Below, piece after piece: positions 9,736 to 17,744 of a stretch of 64,000 nt of DNA. The translations under genes and the position numbers were made by a program. The stretch is from Synechococcus sp. Nb3U1 (GTDB taxonomy: Bacteria; Cyanobacteriota; Cyanobacteriia; Thermostichales; Thermostichaceae). The stretch covers positions 1,990,427 to 2,054,426 of the forward strand of contig NZ_JAKFYQ010000001.1 of assembly GCF_021533835.1 (NCBI RefSeq). Direction: 5' to 3'. Numbering within the stretch: the first letter of the stretch is position 1; each line of letters opens with the position of its first letter. The notes beneath the pieces are model-generated. The model saw only the letters and a list, made by a program, of their open reading frames with translations, was not told the origin of the DNA and ran no database searches.

Positions 9736-10118
9736 AACCCCTTTCCCTCAGCACCACCGGCACTTGGCAAGGGATCCTAGGGCCCGAACAGACGGCTGAA
9801 GCCTTGGGTAACCCAGGGGTAAAGGTGATTGGATCCCCGGCCCTGTTGACCCTGATCGAGCAGTGCAGCCACACCACCCTACAACCTTTCTACGAAGCGG
9901 AGGAAGCCGCCGTAGGGATCCGCTTTGCCCTGGAACATGAGGCGGCGGCTTTACCGGGGGATTCCTTGCAGGTACAGGTGGAGGTGGTTGGTGTAGAAGG
10001 GAGGCGCATTGAATTTCAAGCGGAGATCCGGCAGCAGGGGCGGCTGATCATGCAGGGCTCCTACAGTTGCCTTGTGGTGAACTTGCCCCGTTTTTTGGCC
10101 CGTTATGGGCTAGCCTGA
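9732..10118 (+). CDS. hotdog-fold thioesterase, fluoroacetyl-CoA thioesterase-like
   Basis: The 128-residue protein has the size and layout of the single-domain hotdog thioesterases related to FlK: a central helix PALLTLIEQCSHTTLQPFY, then VGIRFALEHEAAALPGDSLQVQVEVVGVEGRRIEFQAEIRQQ with alternating strands. The substrate is not deducible; a housekeeping role hydrolysing acyl-CoA or acyl thioesters is likely. The start at ATG 9732 is fixed by the four-base overlap with the upstream membrane-protein stop. The product is cytoplasmic. The convergent GvpF/L-type gene ends two bases past its stop. Confidence 0.8.
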   Translation: MKPLSLSTTGTWQGILGPEQTAEALGNPGVKVIGSPALLTLIEQCSHTTLQPFYEAEEAAVGIRFALEHEAAALPGDSLQVQVEVVGVEGRRIEFQAEIRQQGRLIMQGSYSCLVVNLPRFLARYGLA

Positions 10119-10120
10119 GA

Positions 10121-10849
10121 CTAGAGCTTGACGAAGTTGTAGGGGGCGGTGAAGTTGTTGTAGCGAATGCGCAGCCGCCCCTGAAAGGCCTGATCCAGCT
10201 CCTCCACTTTCTTGGCAAAGCTGGGCTCGTCTTCCCAGTTGATCAAAAACGAGCCGTTGTAGGCCATATTTTCCGTGAGCAACTCTCCCTCCACCCGATC
10301 GCTGGCCAGGGGGCTGAGGGCTGTGGTGAAGGATTGGGCAATATACTGCCGCCGCTGCTCTAGGAGTTGCTCTAAGGCCCGCCCGATTTGCACCACCGCA
10401 TCCAACCCCAAGGGTGCTCCAACCATTTCATCCCGCTTGGCCTTCAGGGCCGGGTTTTCCGCCAATCCCAATTGGAGCTCCTGTTCGGGATCCCAGAAGA
10501 CCTTGACTCCCACCTCCCGTTTGCCCTCTAGATGCTGGAGCAAAGCCAAAAGATCTTCCAGGCGCGGCTCCACCAAGTCCCGTTCCACCTGTTCCCAACT
10601 GCCCACCACCAGGCCAAATTGCAAAGGCAGCAGAGCACGGTGCCCCTCGCTCATCACCTTTTCCAGCACCGCTTCATGGGCAAGCAAATTGGCGCGGCTG
10701 GCCAGGTAACGCTCCTGTTGGGCTTGTGAATAAACGAAGGTCAGGGAGCCCAGCAGATGAGTATGCACCGGCTGCTTATCCAGACCCACCCCACTCAAAT
10801 GGCGCGGGCCGGGGGCAGCGACAATCCCATACAGGTAAAGGGCACTCAT
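10121..10849 (-). CDS. GvpF/GvpL family gas vesicle protein
   Basis: The 242-residue protein has the family pattern of GvpF/GvpL: an N-terminal LYLYGIV strand, a first ferredoxin-like domain with HEAVLEKVMSEGHRALLPLQFG, a second with VGVKVFWD, and a C-terminal LLTENMAYNGSFLINWEDEPSFAKKVEELDQ followed by GRLRIRYNNFTAPYNFV. GvpF/L proteins are structural or assembly factors of gas vesicles. No gvpA, gvpC, gvpN or other gas vesicle genes lie within this window, so it is an isolated copy. It could be a remnant of a lost cluster, part of a cluster split elsewhere, or repurposed. It faces the thioesterase gene, with a two-base gap between the stops. Confidence 0.85.
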   Translation of the reverse strand: MSALYLYGIVAAPGPRHLSGVGLDKQPVHTHLLGSLTFVYSQAQQERYLASRANLLAHEAVLEKVMSEGHRALLPLQFGLVVGSWEQVERDLVEPRLEDLLALLQHLEGKREVGVKVFWDPEQELQLGLAENPALKAKRDEMVGAPLGLDAVVQIGRALEQLLEQRRQYIAQSFTTALSPLASDRVEGELLTENMAYNGSFLINWEDEPSFAKKVEELDQAFQGRLRIRYNNFTAPYNFVKL

Positions 10850-10992
10850 GGGTCACTCAGAAAGGGCAGAGCAGGGAGATCTTCGTAAATATCTGTAGAT
10901 ATCTTTGTAGATACAGGATCCATATCAAAAACTCATCAGAACTCATCAGCAGCGGCACGTAGGGCAACCGAAATCCTCAGCCCAATCGCGGC

Positions 10993-12120
10993 TTAGACAG
11001 AAACTTTGCTGCCATTGGCGCTGGAGCGAGCATCCCCAATCAGCCAGGTGAGGTTGGATTCTTCTGTGTCAATCGCGTTGCCATCCGAGGAAATGCAGTA
11101 CCGACCCATCACCATTTGGTGGCGCAAGGTGATCCCTGCCGCAATCTGGGTGTAGTTAAAAATCAAGCTGCCATCCAGAGTACACCCTTCATTCAACACG
11201 CATCCGTAACCAATCGCGGTAGGGCCAATCAGTTTTACCCCATCCGCCAAATGGCTGCTGGCCCCGATATACACCGGTGGCTTAATGTGAATGCGATCCC
11301 AGTTGGCACGGATGTTGATCCCAGTCCACACCCCCGGCTGGATCTGAAACCCCGGTACCTGTACCCCCTTGATCTCGCCCCGCAACACCTTCTGCACCGC
11401 CAACCAGTAGTCGGGAGTGCGCCCAATATCCACCCACTGAAAATCGGCAGTCACCCCGTAGAAAGGGGCACCCGCTTTCACCAGGGCTGGAAACAGGTCA
11501 CCCCCAATATCGTAGGGACAATCGCGGGGAATGTAGTCAAACACCTCCGGCTCAAAAATGTAAATGCCGGTGTTGATGGTATTGCTCAGGGCCTCTTCTT
11601 GGCTGGGCTTCTCCTGAAACGTGATGATCCGGCCCATCTCGTCTGTAACCACCACCCCATAGCTGGAGACTTCGCTGGGATCCACCTGCCGCAGCACCAC
11701 TGTCGCCAGTGCCCCTCGAGCTTTGTGGAAATTGACCACCTCTGTGATGTTCAGATCGATCAGGGCATCACCACAGAGCACCACGAACGTACTGTCGAAG
11801 AAACCAGAAAAATCCTGGATCTTGCGCATGCCGCCAGCCGAGCCGAGGGCTTGGGCCACCGGTTGGCCATTCTCGAAGTGCCCCTCAAAGGAAAAGCCAA
11901 TCTGTACCCCCCACTGCTGCCCATCTCGAAAGTAATCTTCGATTTGGTGGGCCAGATGGCTGGTGTTGATCATGATCTGGTTAAACCCGTGTTCCCGGAG
12001 CAACTCCACCAAAAATTCCATCACGGGCTTGTGCAAAATCGGGATCATCGGTTTGGGCATCATGTAGGTGATGGGTCGTACCCGTGTACCCTTGCCCGCT
12101 GCCAGGATCATGGCTTTCAT
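10993..12120 (-). CDS. sugar-phosphate nucleotidyltransferase (mannose-1-phosphate guanylyltransferase-like)
   Basis: The protein is 375 residues from the ATG at 12120, which is preceded by GAGGAG at about 10-nt spacing; an upstream open extension to 12291 lacks conserved sequence. The N-terminus MKAMILAAGKGTRVRPIT, then PKPMIPILHKPVMEFLVE, VLCGDALIDLNI, FQEKP and NTGIYIFEPE are the nucleotide-binding and active-site blocks of GDP-mannose/dTDP-glucose pyrophosphorylases. From about residue 255 a left-handed beta-helix follows (IHIKPPVYIGASSHLADGVKLIGPTAIG). This class makes GDP-mannose or a related NDP-sugar for polysaccharides and glycolipids. The exact sugar cannot be told from sequence alone. 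It is divergent from hisG across a 245-bp gap. Confidence 0.9.
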   Translation of the reverse strand: MKAMILAAGKGTRVRPITYMMPKPMIPILHKPVMEFLVELLREHGFNQIMINTSHLAHQIEDYFRDGQQWGVQIGFSFEGHFENGQPVAQALGSAGGMRKIQDFSGFFDSTFVVLCGDALIDLNITEVVNFHKARGALATVVLRQVDPSEVSSYGVVVTDEMGRIITFQEKPSQEEALSNTINTGIYIFEPEVFDYIPRDCPYDIGGDLFPALVKAGAPFYGVTADFQWVDIGRTPDYWLAVQKVLRGEIKGVQVPGFQIQPGVWTGINIRANWDRIHIKPPVYIGASSHLADGVKLIGPTAIGYGCVLNEGCTLDGSLIFNYTQIAAGITLRHQMVMGRYCISSDGNAIDTEESNLTWLIGDARSSANGSKVSV

Positions 12121-12365
12121 GCCGTTGTTACTCCTCGGGGTTAACCGTGCTCTGACTTTATCACCCCAGTACCGGGATCCCTCTCCTATGGGATAGAACA
12201 GAGCTTCCAAAGGTCTGAGTATCTGTTTCATCTGCTCCCGTTGAAGCCAACTGAGCTTCGCGGAGTCAACCCACCCCTCCAGCGCCGCCACAAGGATAAA
12301 ATCAGTAGCGCCTGCTCTCTTGCAGAGGGCATTTCATACCCAGCAAGGGGGATCCCTGCACTTCG

Positions 12366-13115
12366 ATGTTGATGGCTCCCAGCAACAGACCAGCTCCAGA
12401 TCCAGAGGCTCTTGATTTGGATCCCGGCAATCGACCGATCACCGTTGCCCTAGCCAAAGGCGCCTTACTGCCAGAGGCCATCCAATGCTTTCAACAGGTA
12501 GGCATCGATTTTAGCCGCTTTTTGGATCCCGGCAATCGTCTGTTGCGGATTGAGTCTCCCACCCCGTTGAATGGACAGCGCTACGCAGCCCTGCTGGTGC
12601 GCACCCACGATGTGCCGGTATACGTGGAATATGGTCAAGCGCAGTTGGGCATTGTCGGCTACGATGTGTTGCGGGAGCGCTATGCCAGTACCGAAGCACG
12701 GGTGGCTCACCTATTGGATTTGAAATTTGGCTACTGTCGCATGTCGGTGGCGCTGCGCCAAGATAGTCCTTACACCTCCGCCGCTCAGTTACCTCCCCAT
12801 GCGCGAGTGGCCTCTAAGTTTGTCGGCTGCGCACGGGAGTACTTTAACCGTCTGGATCTGCCGGTGGAGGTGATCTCTCTGTATGGGTCGGTCGAGCTGG
12901 CACCGATAACAGGCATGGCGGATGCAATTGTGGATTTGGTGGCAACAGGGCGCACCTTAAAAGAAAATGGCCTCATCGAACGGGACTGCCTGTTTGAGAG
13001 TACGGCCCGCCTGATCGCCCATCCGATTAGCTACCGCATTGATCAGCAGCCGATCCGCGAGTTGGTGGCTCAAATACGGGAACAGTGGCTTGGCTCCCCG
13101 TTGGTCAGCCTCTAA
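12366..13115 (+). CDS. hisG: ATP phosphoribosyltransferase, short form
   Basis: HisG catalyses the first committed step of histidine synthesis, joining PRPP and ATP. Conserved blocks are [55 protein letters not shown] and [27 protein letters not shown]. At 249 residues it lacks the C-terminal regulatory domain, so it is the short type that needs HisZ as partner; hisZ is not in the window. It has an N-terminal extension of about 24 residues before ITVALAKG, including LDPGNRP. The DNA there repeats almost exactly inside the gene at about 12526 (encoding LDPGNRL), sharing TTGGATCCCGGCAATCG. Confidence 0.95.
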   Translation: MLMAPSNRPAPDPEALDLDPGNRPITVALAKGALLPEAIQCFQQVGIDFSRFLDPGNRLLRIESPTPLNGQRYAALLVRTHDVPVYVEYGQAQLGIVGYDVLRERYASTEARVAHLLDLKFGYCRMSVALRQDSPYTSAAQLPPHARVASKFVGCAREYFNRLDLPVEVISLYGSVELAPITGMADAIVDLVATGRTLKENGLIERDCLFESTARLIAHPISYRIDQQPIRELVAQIREQWLGSPLVSL

Positions 13116-13291
13116 GCCCCCGACTGGTCAACCTGGCCTCAACCCTTTCCCTCTCAACACCGATTTGGGCAGCAAAGAAACTTCTCGAAACGAGGCAAAA
13201 GAGAGGATCACTATTGCGTACAATGGGGGCATTCTGGCTTGTTTTCCCCAGCAGCGTTCAGATTCAAAAAAGGTTTTTTCGAGGTTCGACC

Positions 13292-14086
13292 ATGCGGTAT
13301 CGTCCACTGCTCGCCATTCTGTTGGCGCTTTGCTTGAGCGTCTTCGCCTTTCGGGCTGAGGCTGCCAAGGCTCCGCTGACCTATGACCAGATCCGCAACA
13401 CCGGTAAGGCGGCTATTTGTCCTTCGGTCTCCGACAACTCTCGGGGCCGCATCGAAATACCCAGCGGGGGATCCCTGAAACTAACCGATGTTTGCTTCCA
13501 GCCGGTGCAAATTGAGGTGGAAGAAGAAAAGCGCAATGGTGAGAAAGAGTTTATCAAAGCCAAAAACATTCTGATTTCAGCCGCTACTCTTGGCCCTATC
13601 AAGGCAGAGGTTACCCCCAAAGACAGTGGCTTAGAGCTGAGGGTAGTGGATGGGATGACCTCTCAGCCGACCACCGGCCAAATGCCCCGCCGCGAACTGG
13701 TGCCGCTGCTGTTTAGTGTGAAAGATTTGGTCGCCAGCGCCCAGGGATCCGCCATCGACCCCTCAACGGATTTTGAAGGGGAGTTTTTGGTGCCCGGCTA
13801 CCACAGCAGTTCTTTCTTGGATCCGCGTGGACGGGGTTCCAACACCGGCTACGACACCGCCGTAGGGTTGCAGGCTGCCAAAGATGAATTTGCCCCCAAC
13901 CGCAAGGTGGATGAAGTCTCGGAAGGGAAAATGTCGCTGCGGATCGCCCGTGTTGACCCCAGTACTGGCGAAATGGCGGGCTCTTTTGTCAGCATTCAGC
14001 CCTCCAGCACTGAGCAGGGGGCAATGGAGCCCCACACCGTCCGCATTCAGGGCCTGTTTTATGCCCGCTTGGCAGAAGATGCCTAA
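13292..14086 (+). CDS. psbO: photosystem II manganese-stabilizing protein
   Basis: PsbO is the lumenal 33-kDa extrinsic subunit that stabilises the Mn4CaO5 oxygen-evolving cluster of photosystem II. From ATG 13292 the product is 264 residues, with a cleavable signal MRYRPLLAILLALCLSVFAFRAEA. The mature start KAPLTYDQIRNTGKAAICP and LTDVCFQPVQIEVEEE hold the two cysteines that form its disulfide. LVPLLFSVKDLVA, FEGEFLVPGYHSSSFLDPRGRG and GSFVSIQPS are family blocks. A GAGG Shine-Dalgarno lies about 8 nt upstream. A possible -10 (TACAAT, 13219-13224) is visible upstream without a convincing -35. The stop region contains a small duplication of AGATGCCTAA, giving two tandem TAA triplets. Confidence 0.98.
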   Translation: MRYRPLLAILLALCLSVFAFRAEAAKAPLTYDQIRNTGKAAICPSVSDNSRGRIEIPSGGSLKLTDVCFQPVQIEVEEEKRNGEKEFIKAKNILISAATLGPIKAEVTPKDSGLELRVVDGMTSQPTTGQMPRRELVPLLFSVKDLVASAQGSAIDPSTDFEGEFLVPGYHSSSFLDPRGRGSNTGYDTAVGLQAAKDEFAPNRKVDEVSEGKMSLRIARVDPSTGEMAGSFVSIQPSSTEQGAMEPHTVRIQGLFYARLAEDA

Positions 14087-14222
14087 AGATGCCTAAGTTG
14101 GGGATCCCTGACTGAGGTGAACAACAGGCAAACCAGGAATCAGTCTCGTTGCTCTAAGATGGGCTGGGATCCAAAGGGTCTTGGCCCATTGTTTTGTTTG
14201 AGTGCACTAGGAGCGCGCAGAA

Positions 14223-15026
14223 ATGGTGCAATCCTACAGCGTCTGTTTTGATCGGGCGGCGGGCTTTTACGATGCGACCCGTGGCTTCCCTGTTGGCGTA
14301 GATGAAGAAATTGCTGATGCAATCCTGACTGCGGTGGGGGCCACCCCGGATACACACTTTCTGGAGGTGGGCATTGGGACGGGACGCATTGCCTTACCCT
14401 TGATCCGTCGCGGCTATTCCTATTCCGGCATTGATATTTCTGAAGAGATGTTGGCGGAGTTACGGCGCAAGTTACGGGAAAGGCTGGGGCAGATCCCGCC
14501 GCAGGTGTCGGTTCAGCTTGCCGATGCTACAGCTTTGCCCTTTCCTGAGGGATCCGTGGATGTGGCGATTACGGTGCATGTGCTGCATTTGATTCGGGAG
14601 TGGCAGCAGGTGATTGGCCAGATTCGCCGCGTGTTAAGGCCGGGTGGGGTCTATCTCTACGGCTATGGGGATCGGGTGGTGAGCGCCCGAGGCGAGTTTG
14701 AGCCCCGCTGGACAGAGATTTTGGCGGGGCTAGGCTTTGAACCCCAACGGGTGGGGGCCAATGCTGAGCAGGTGGAGCAGTATCTGCAAGCTGAGGGTGC
14801 CCAGTTAGAACGGGTGGTGGCCGCAGAATGGCAAACGGCGGTCAGTGCCCAGGCGCTCTTTGATTTGTATGCACAGCGCTCCTACAGCGCCTCTTGGCAG
14901 ATCCCGGAAGAGATCTTCATGCTTGCCATCCGGCAATTTCAGGAGTGGTTTCGGGACACCTATCCTAACCCGCAGATCACCCTGCTGGGGGAGAGCCAGT
15001 TCCAGATGCTGCTGGCCCGTTGGTAG
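14223..15026 (+). CDS. class I SAM-dependent methyltransferase
   Basis: The 267-residue protein shows the Rossmann methyltransferase motifs in order: HFLEVGIGTGRIALPL (motif I, SAM binding), YSGIDISEEMLAELR (post I), LADATALPFPEGSVDVAITVHVLHLI (II/III), and VLRPGGVYLYGYGD (motif IV). The opening SYSVCFDRAAGFYDATRGFP is like the UbiE/COQ5-type Methyltransf_11 family. The substrate is unknown. It has no signal peptide and is cytoplasmic. The gene is alone on the plus strand between psbO and the convergent purE, whose stop lies 15 bp from its own. Confidence 0.9.
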   Translation: MVQSYSVCFDRAAGFYDATRGFPVGVDEEIADAILTAVGATPDTHFLEVGIGTGRIALPLIRRGYSYSGIDISEEMLAELRRKLRERLGQIPPQVSVQLADATALPFPEGSVDVAITVHVLHLIREWQQVIGQIRRVLRPGGVYLYGYGDRVVSARGEFEPRWTEILAGLGFEPQRVGANAEQVEQYLQAEGAQLERVVAAEWQTAVSAQALFDLYAQRSYSASWQIPEEIFMLAIRQFQEWFRDTYPNPQITLLGESQFQMLLARW

Positions 15027-15041
15027 GGATCCCTGCCATTT

Positions 15042-15566
15042 TCACTGGTCGGCCAAATAGTCTTTCCAGCCTTGGGCCTGCAATTGGATATTTTTTTCTT
15101 GTACTGACTGTTTCAGGCTTTCCCGATAGGCGATCACCTGCTGCAATAGGTCGGGATCCCCGCAGGCCAAAATCTGCACCGCCAGTAACCCAGCATTTTG
15201 TCCATTGCCGATGGCGACGGTTGCCACCGGGATCCCACGCGGCATTTGCACAATCGAGTAAAGAGCATCCAATCCCTGTAGGGACTGGCTCGCCATCGGC
15301 ACGCCAACCACTGGCAGAGGGGTTAACGCAGCCACCATCCCCGGCAAATGGGCGGCCCCCCCTGCCCCGGCGATGATCACTCGGATCCCTTGGGTATGGG
15401 CGGAGCGGGCAAACTCCAGCATTGCTTCGGGGGTGCGGTGAGCACTGAGAATCTGAAGGTGATAGGGGATCTCAAACTGTTCACACACTTGTGCCGCAGC
15501 AGCCATCGTCGGCAAATCCGAATCGCTGCCCATGACAATCGCAATCAAGGGGGGGGAGGGTTCCAT
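15042..15566 (-). CDS. purE: N5-carboxyaminoimidazole ribonucleotide mutase
   Basis: PurE moves the carboxyl group of N5-CAIR to C4, giving CAIR in purine synthesis. The family core is all present: IVMGSDSDLPTM near the N-terminus, LSAHRTPEAM, VIIAGAGGAAHLPGMVAALT, PVVGVPM and QMPRGIPVATVAIGNGQNAGLLAVQIL. At 174 residues it is a normal class I PurE. The start overlaps the end of sua5 by 22 bases, and yihY lies just upstream of sua5, so yihY-sua5-purE is a likely operon. The partner PurK is not in the window. Confidence 0.97.
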   Translation of the reverse strand: MEPSPPLIAIVMGSDSDLPTMAAAAQVCEQFEIPYHLQILSAHRTPEAMLEFARSAHTQGIRVIIAGAGGAAHLPGMVAALTPLPVVGVPMASQSLQGLDALYSIVQMPRGIPVATVAIGNGQNAGLLAVQILACGDPDLLQQVIAYRESLKQSVQEKNIQLQAQGWKDYLADQ

Positions 15567-16648
15567 GGCGTGCTGGCCCGTCGTAGCCGATCCATGATCG
15601 CATGACCCAGTCCCTGCCGGAGCGGTGGTGGTTCCGCCAAAAGCAGAGTCGCGGATCCCTCATCCAGATGGCGCAAACGGTCAAACAGAGAGGGAGCCGC
15701 CAAGCTGGGATCCGGATCCAGCAGTTCAAGATGCAAGATGGCTTCGGCAAAGTGGGGTTGCAGGCGCTCCAGCAGCTTCTCAGGATCCCGGGCAAACCCC
15801 AATATTCCCACGTGAGCATGTCCTGAAACCTGGCTTTGGATTGGCTGCCAATCCGCAGGCTGAAGCTGCAAAACCCTTGCAGGCAGGAGAAATAAGGGTT
15901 TATTGGGGGCATAGTGGCTCCTCAGTTGTCCGGGAGATTCTAGCCCTTCCGAGTGGGTAGAAGCGTTGGCCCAGTCAGCGGGTAACCGGATCCGCAAACC
16001 CAGATGGGCTTCCAAAGTCTCCACAGGGATCCCGCCCGGTCGCAACAGAGTTGGGATCCCCTCTGGGCTGAGCTTGAGCACCGTGGACTCCAACCCCACT
16101 GAACAGTTGCCCCCATCCAAAATGTAGGGGATCCGCCCCGACAACTCGGCATATACTGCCTGGGCAGAAGTAGGGCTGATGCGACCAAATCGGTTGGCAC
16201 TGGGGGCGGCCAGAGGCATTTGCACCGCTTGCAACAGCGCTTGAGCCACAGGATGAGCAGGCACGCGCAGCGCCACCGTAGGCAATCCACTACTGACCAA
16301 ATCCGGTACTACAGCCGATTTCGGCAGTACCAACGTCAAAGGCCCCGGCCAAAAGGTCGTACACAGGGATTCAAGCCGTTCCCGAGCAGCAGGGGTAAAC
16401 TCCGCCAGATCCAGCAGCCACCCCTGCAGTTTTTCCAAAGGGATCGCAGGGGCCAGATGCAGGATCAAAGGATTAAAGTGGGGCCGCTCTTTCACCGCAA
16501 AAATCTGGGCCACCGCTGCCGTATCCAAGCCATGACCCGCCAGACCATACACGGTTTCGGTGGGCATAGCCACCAACTGTCCTCGACGCAGCGCTGCCGC
16601 CGCCAGTTCAATGTGGCCAGAGCTGGGGGAAAGGATGTCCGTTTGCAT
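15545..16648 (-). CDS. sua5: L-threonylcarbamoyladenylate synthase, Sua5 type
   Basis: Sua5 makes threonylcarbamoyl-AMP from threonine, bicarbonate and ATP, the donor for t6A37 in ANN-decoding tRNAs. Residues 1-200 are the YrdC domain: LVAMPTETVYGLAGHG, VKERPHFNPLILHL, FWPGPLTLVL, TVALRVPAHPVAQALL and APSANRFGRISPT. An SHYAPNKPLFLL linker leads to the C-terminal Sua5 domain, so it is the long Sua5 form rather than the short TsaC. The start ATG (16648-16646) shares a base with the TAA stop of yihY (TAATG), which argues for this start and for translational coupling; an open upstream extension to 16846 lies wholly inside yihY and is rejected. Confidence 0.95.
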   Translation of the reverse strand: MQTDILSPSSGHIELAAAALRRGQLVAMPTETVYGLAGHGLDTAAVAQIFAVKERPHFNPLILHLAPAIPLEKLQGWLLDLAEFTPAARERLESLCTTFWPGPLTLVLPKSAVVPDLVSSGLPTVALRVPAHPVAQALLQAVQMPLAAPSANRFGRISPTSAQAVYAELSGRIPYILDGGNCSVGLESTVLKLSPEGIPTLLRPGGIPVETLEAHLGLRIRLPADWANASTHSEGLESPGQLRSHYAPNKPLFLLPARVLQLQPADWQPIQSQVSGHAHVGILGFARDPEKLLERLQPHFAEAILHLELLDPDPSLAAPSLFDRLRHLDEGSATLLLAEPPPLRQGLGHAIMDRLRRASTPWNPPPP

Positions 16649-17628
16649 TATTTCTGCTGCCGTTTTCGGATCAATTGTCGGGCTTGGAAGAGGGCAATGT
16701 TGATCTGATCCCCGAATAGCAGAGCCAAGGAGGTGAGCCAAACCCACAGCAGTAGGATGATCACAGCTCCAACGGTGCCATAGGCTTGGTTGAACTGGCC
16801 AAAATGCCCCACATAAAACCGCAACCCTCCGGACACCACCACCCACAGCACGCTGGCGGCAATGGCCCCTGGCAAAATCGGCATTTTACGTCGCCGCAAA
16901 CTGGGGCCAAAGCGGTAGAGCACCCAACAGGAGACGATGATCAACCCCAAAGAAATGGGCAAAGTGAGAATCCCCCATAGATTGAGCCATATTTCCCGGA
17001 ATGGATCCAAACGGGTTGGGCCTGCCACCCCTTCCGGCAGGGATCCCGCCTGCAAAGCCAAGAGGCGGAAAAAACTGGCACTGAACAAGAAAATCAAACT
17101 GGCCAAGCCCGTCAATCCCAGCGTGGCCAGCATCCACACGAGAGAGATCAACTTGCGTTTCCAAAATGGACGGCGCATGTCCTGCGGGATTTCATGACTC
17201 AGATCCAATGCCGTCATCACCGCCCCCAACGCCCCAGAAGCTGCCCAGAGTGTGCCCAAGAAGCTCAGAGAGAGCAAACCACGATTTTGCCCAAAGCTAA
17301 TGTCGCGCACATAGCGATCTACAATCACCAGTGCCTCCTGCGGAGCGAACTGGCCTAACCTGGCCATCAACCCTTGAAAAGTTTGCTCAGGGGATCCCGA
17401 AAACAACCCGATGGCGGTCAGGATGGTGAGAATAAAGGGAAACAGCGCCAACATCGAGCTGTAGGCCATTTCAGATGCGAGCCCAAACAGCCGGTAGCGC
17501 ATCGCATTTTCCCACGCCAACCGCAGAGTCAGCCTCACCAGCTCCCAACTGGGGATCTGCTGTAACCAAGAGGGTGGAATTCGCAATTTACCCAGCCGAT
17601 CGATCAGCCGCATTGCCCAGTCCAGCAC
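16648..17628 (-). CDS. YihY/BrkB family inner membrane protein
   Basis: The 326-residue protein has about six membrane helices in the pattern of the YihY/virulence factor BrkB family. Diagnostic stretches are YSSMLALFPFILTILTAIGLFSG, GLLSLSFLGTLWAASGALGAVMTALD, PGAIAASVLWVVVSGGLRFYVGHFG and QAYGTVGAVIILLLWVWLTSLALLFGDQINI. The family was once called ribonuclease BN by error; its function is unsettled, possibly transport or envelope integrity. The stop overlaps the sua5 start as TAATG, so it is the first gene of a likely yihY-sua5-purE unit. Confidence 0.93.
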   Translation of the reverse strand: MLDWAMRLIDRLGKLRIPPSWLQQIPSWELVRLTLRLAWENAMRYRLFGLASEMAYSSMLALFPFILTILTAIGLFSGSPEQTFQGLMARLGQFAPQEALVIVDRYVRDISFGQNRGLLSLSFLGTLWAASGALGAVMTALDLSHEIPQDMRRPFWKRKLISLVWMLATLGLTGLASLIFLFSASFFRLLALQAGSLPEGVAGPTRLDPFREIWLNLWGILTLPISLGLIIVSCWVLYRFGPSLRRRKMPILPGAIAASVLWVVVSGGLRFYVGHFGQFNQAYGTVGAVIILLLWVWLTSLALLFGDQINIALFQARQLIRKRQQK

Positions 17629-17744
17629 ACGTTTCGAGCTTAGCAGCCATGACCCAAACCGGTTCTAGGGGGATCCCTTCTTAGCGGCTGTTTGGAAATA
17701 CAGAGAAAGGAAGCTAGCTCCCCAGCCAATCGCCGCAAATTTGG

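Noticed and set aside
16649-16846. N-terminal extension of Sua5
   Set aside because: The extension lies wholly inside yihY; the TAATG overlap and the YrdC domain place the start at 16648.
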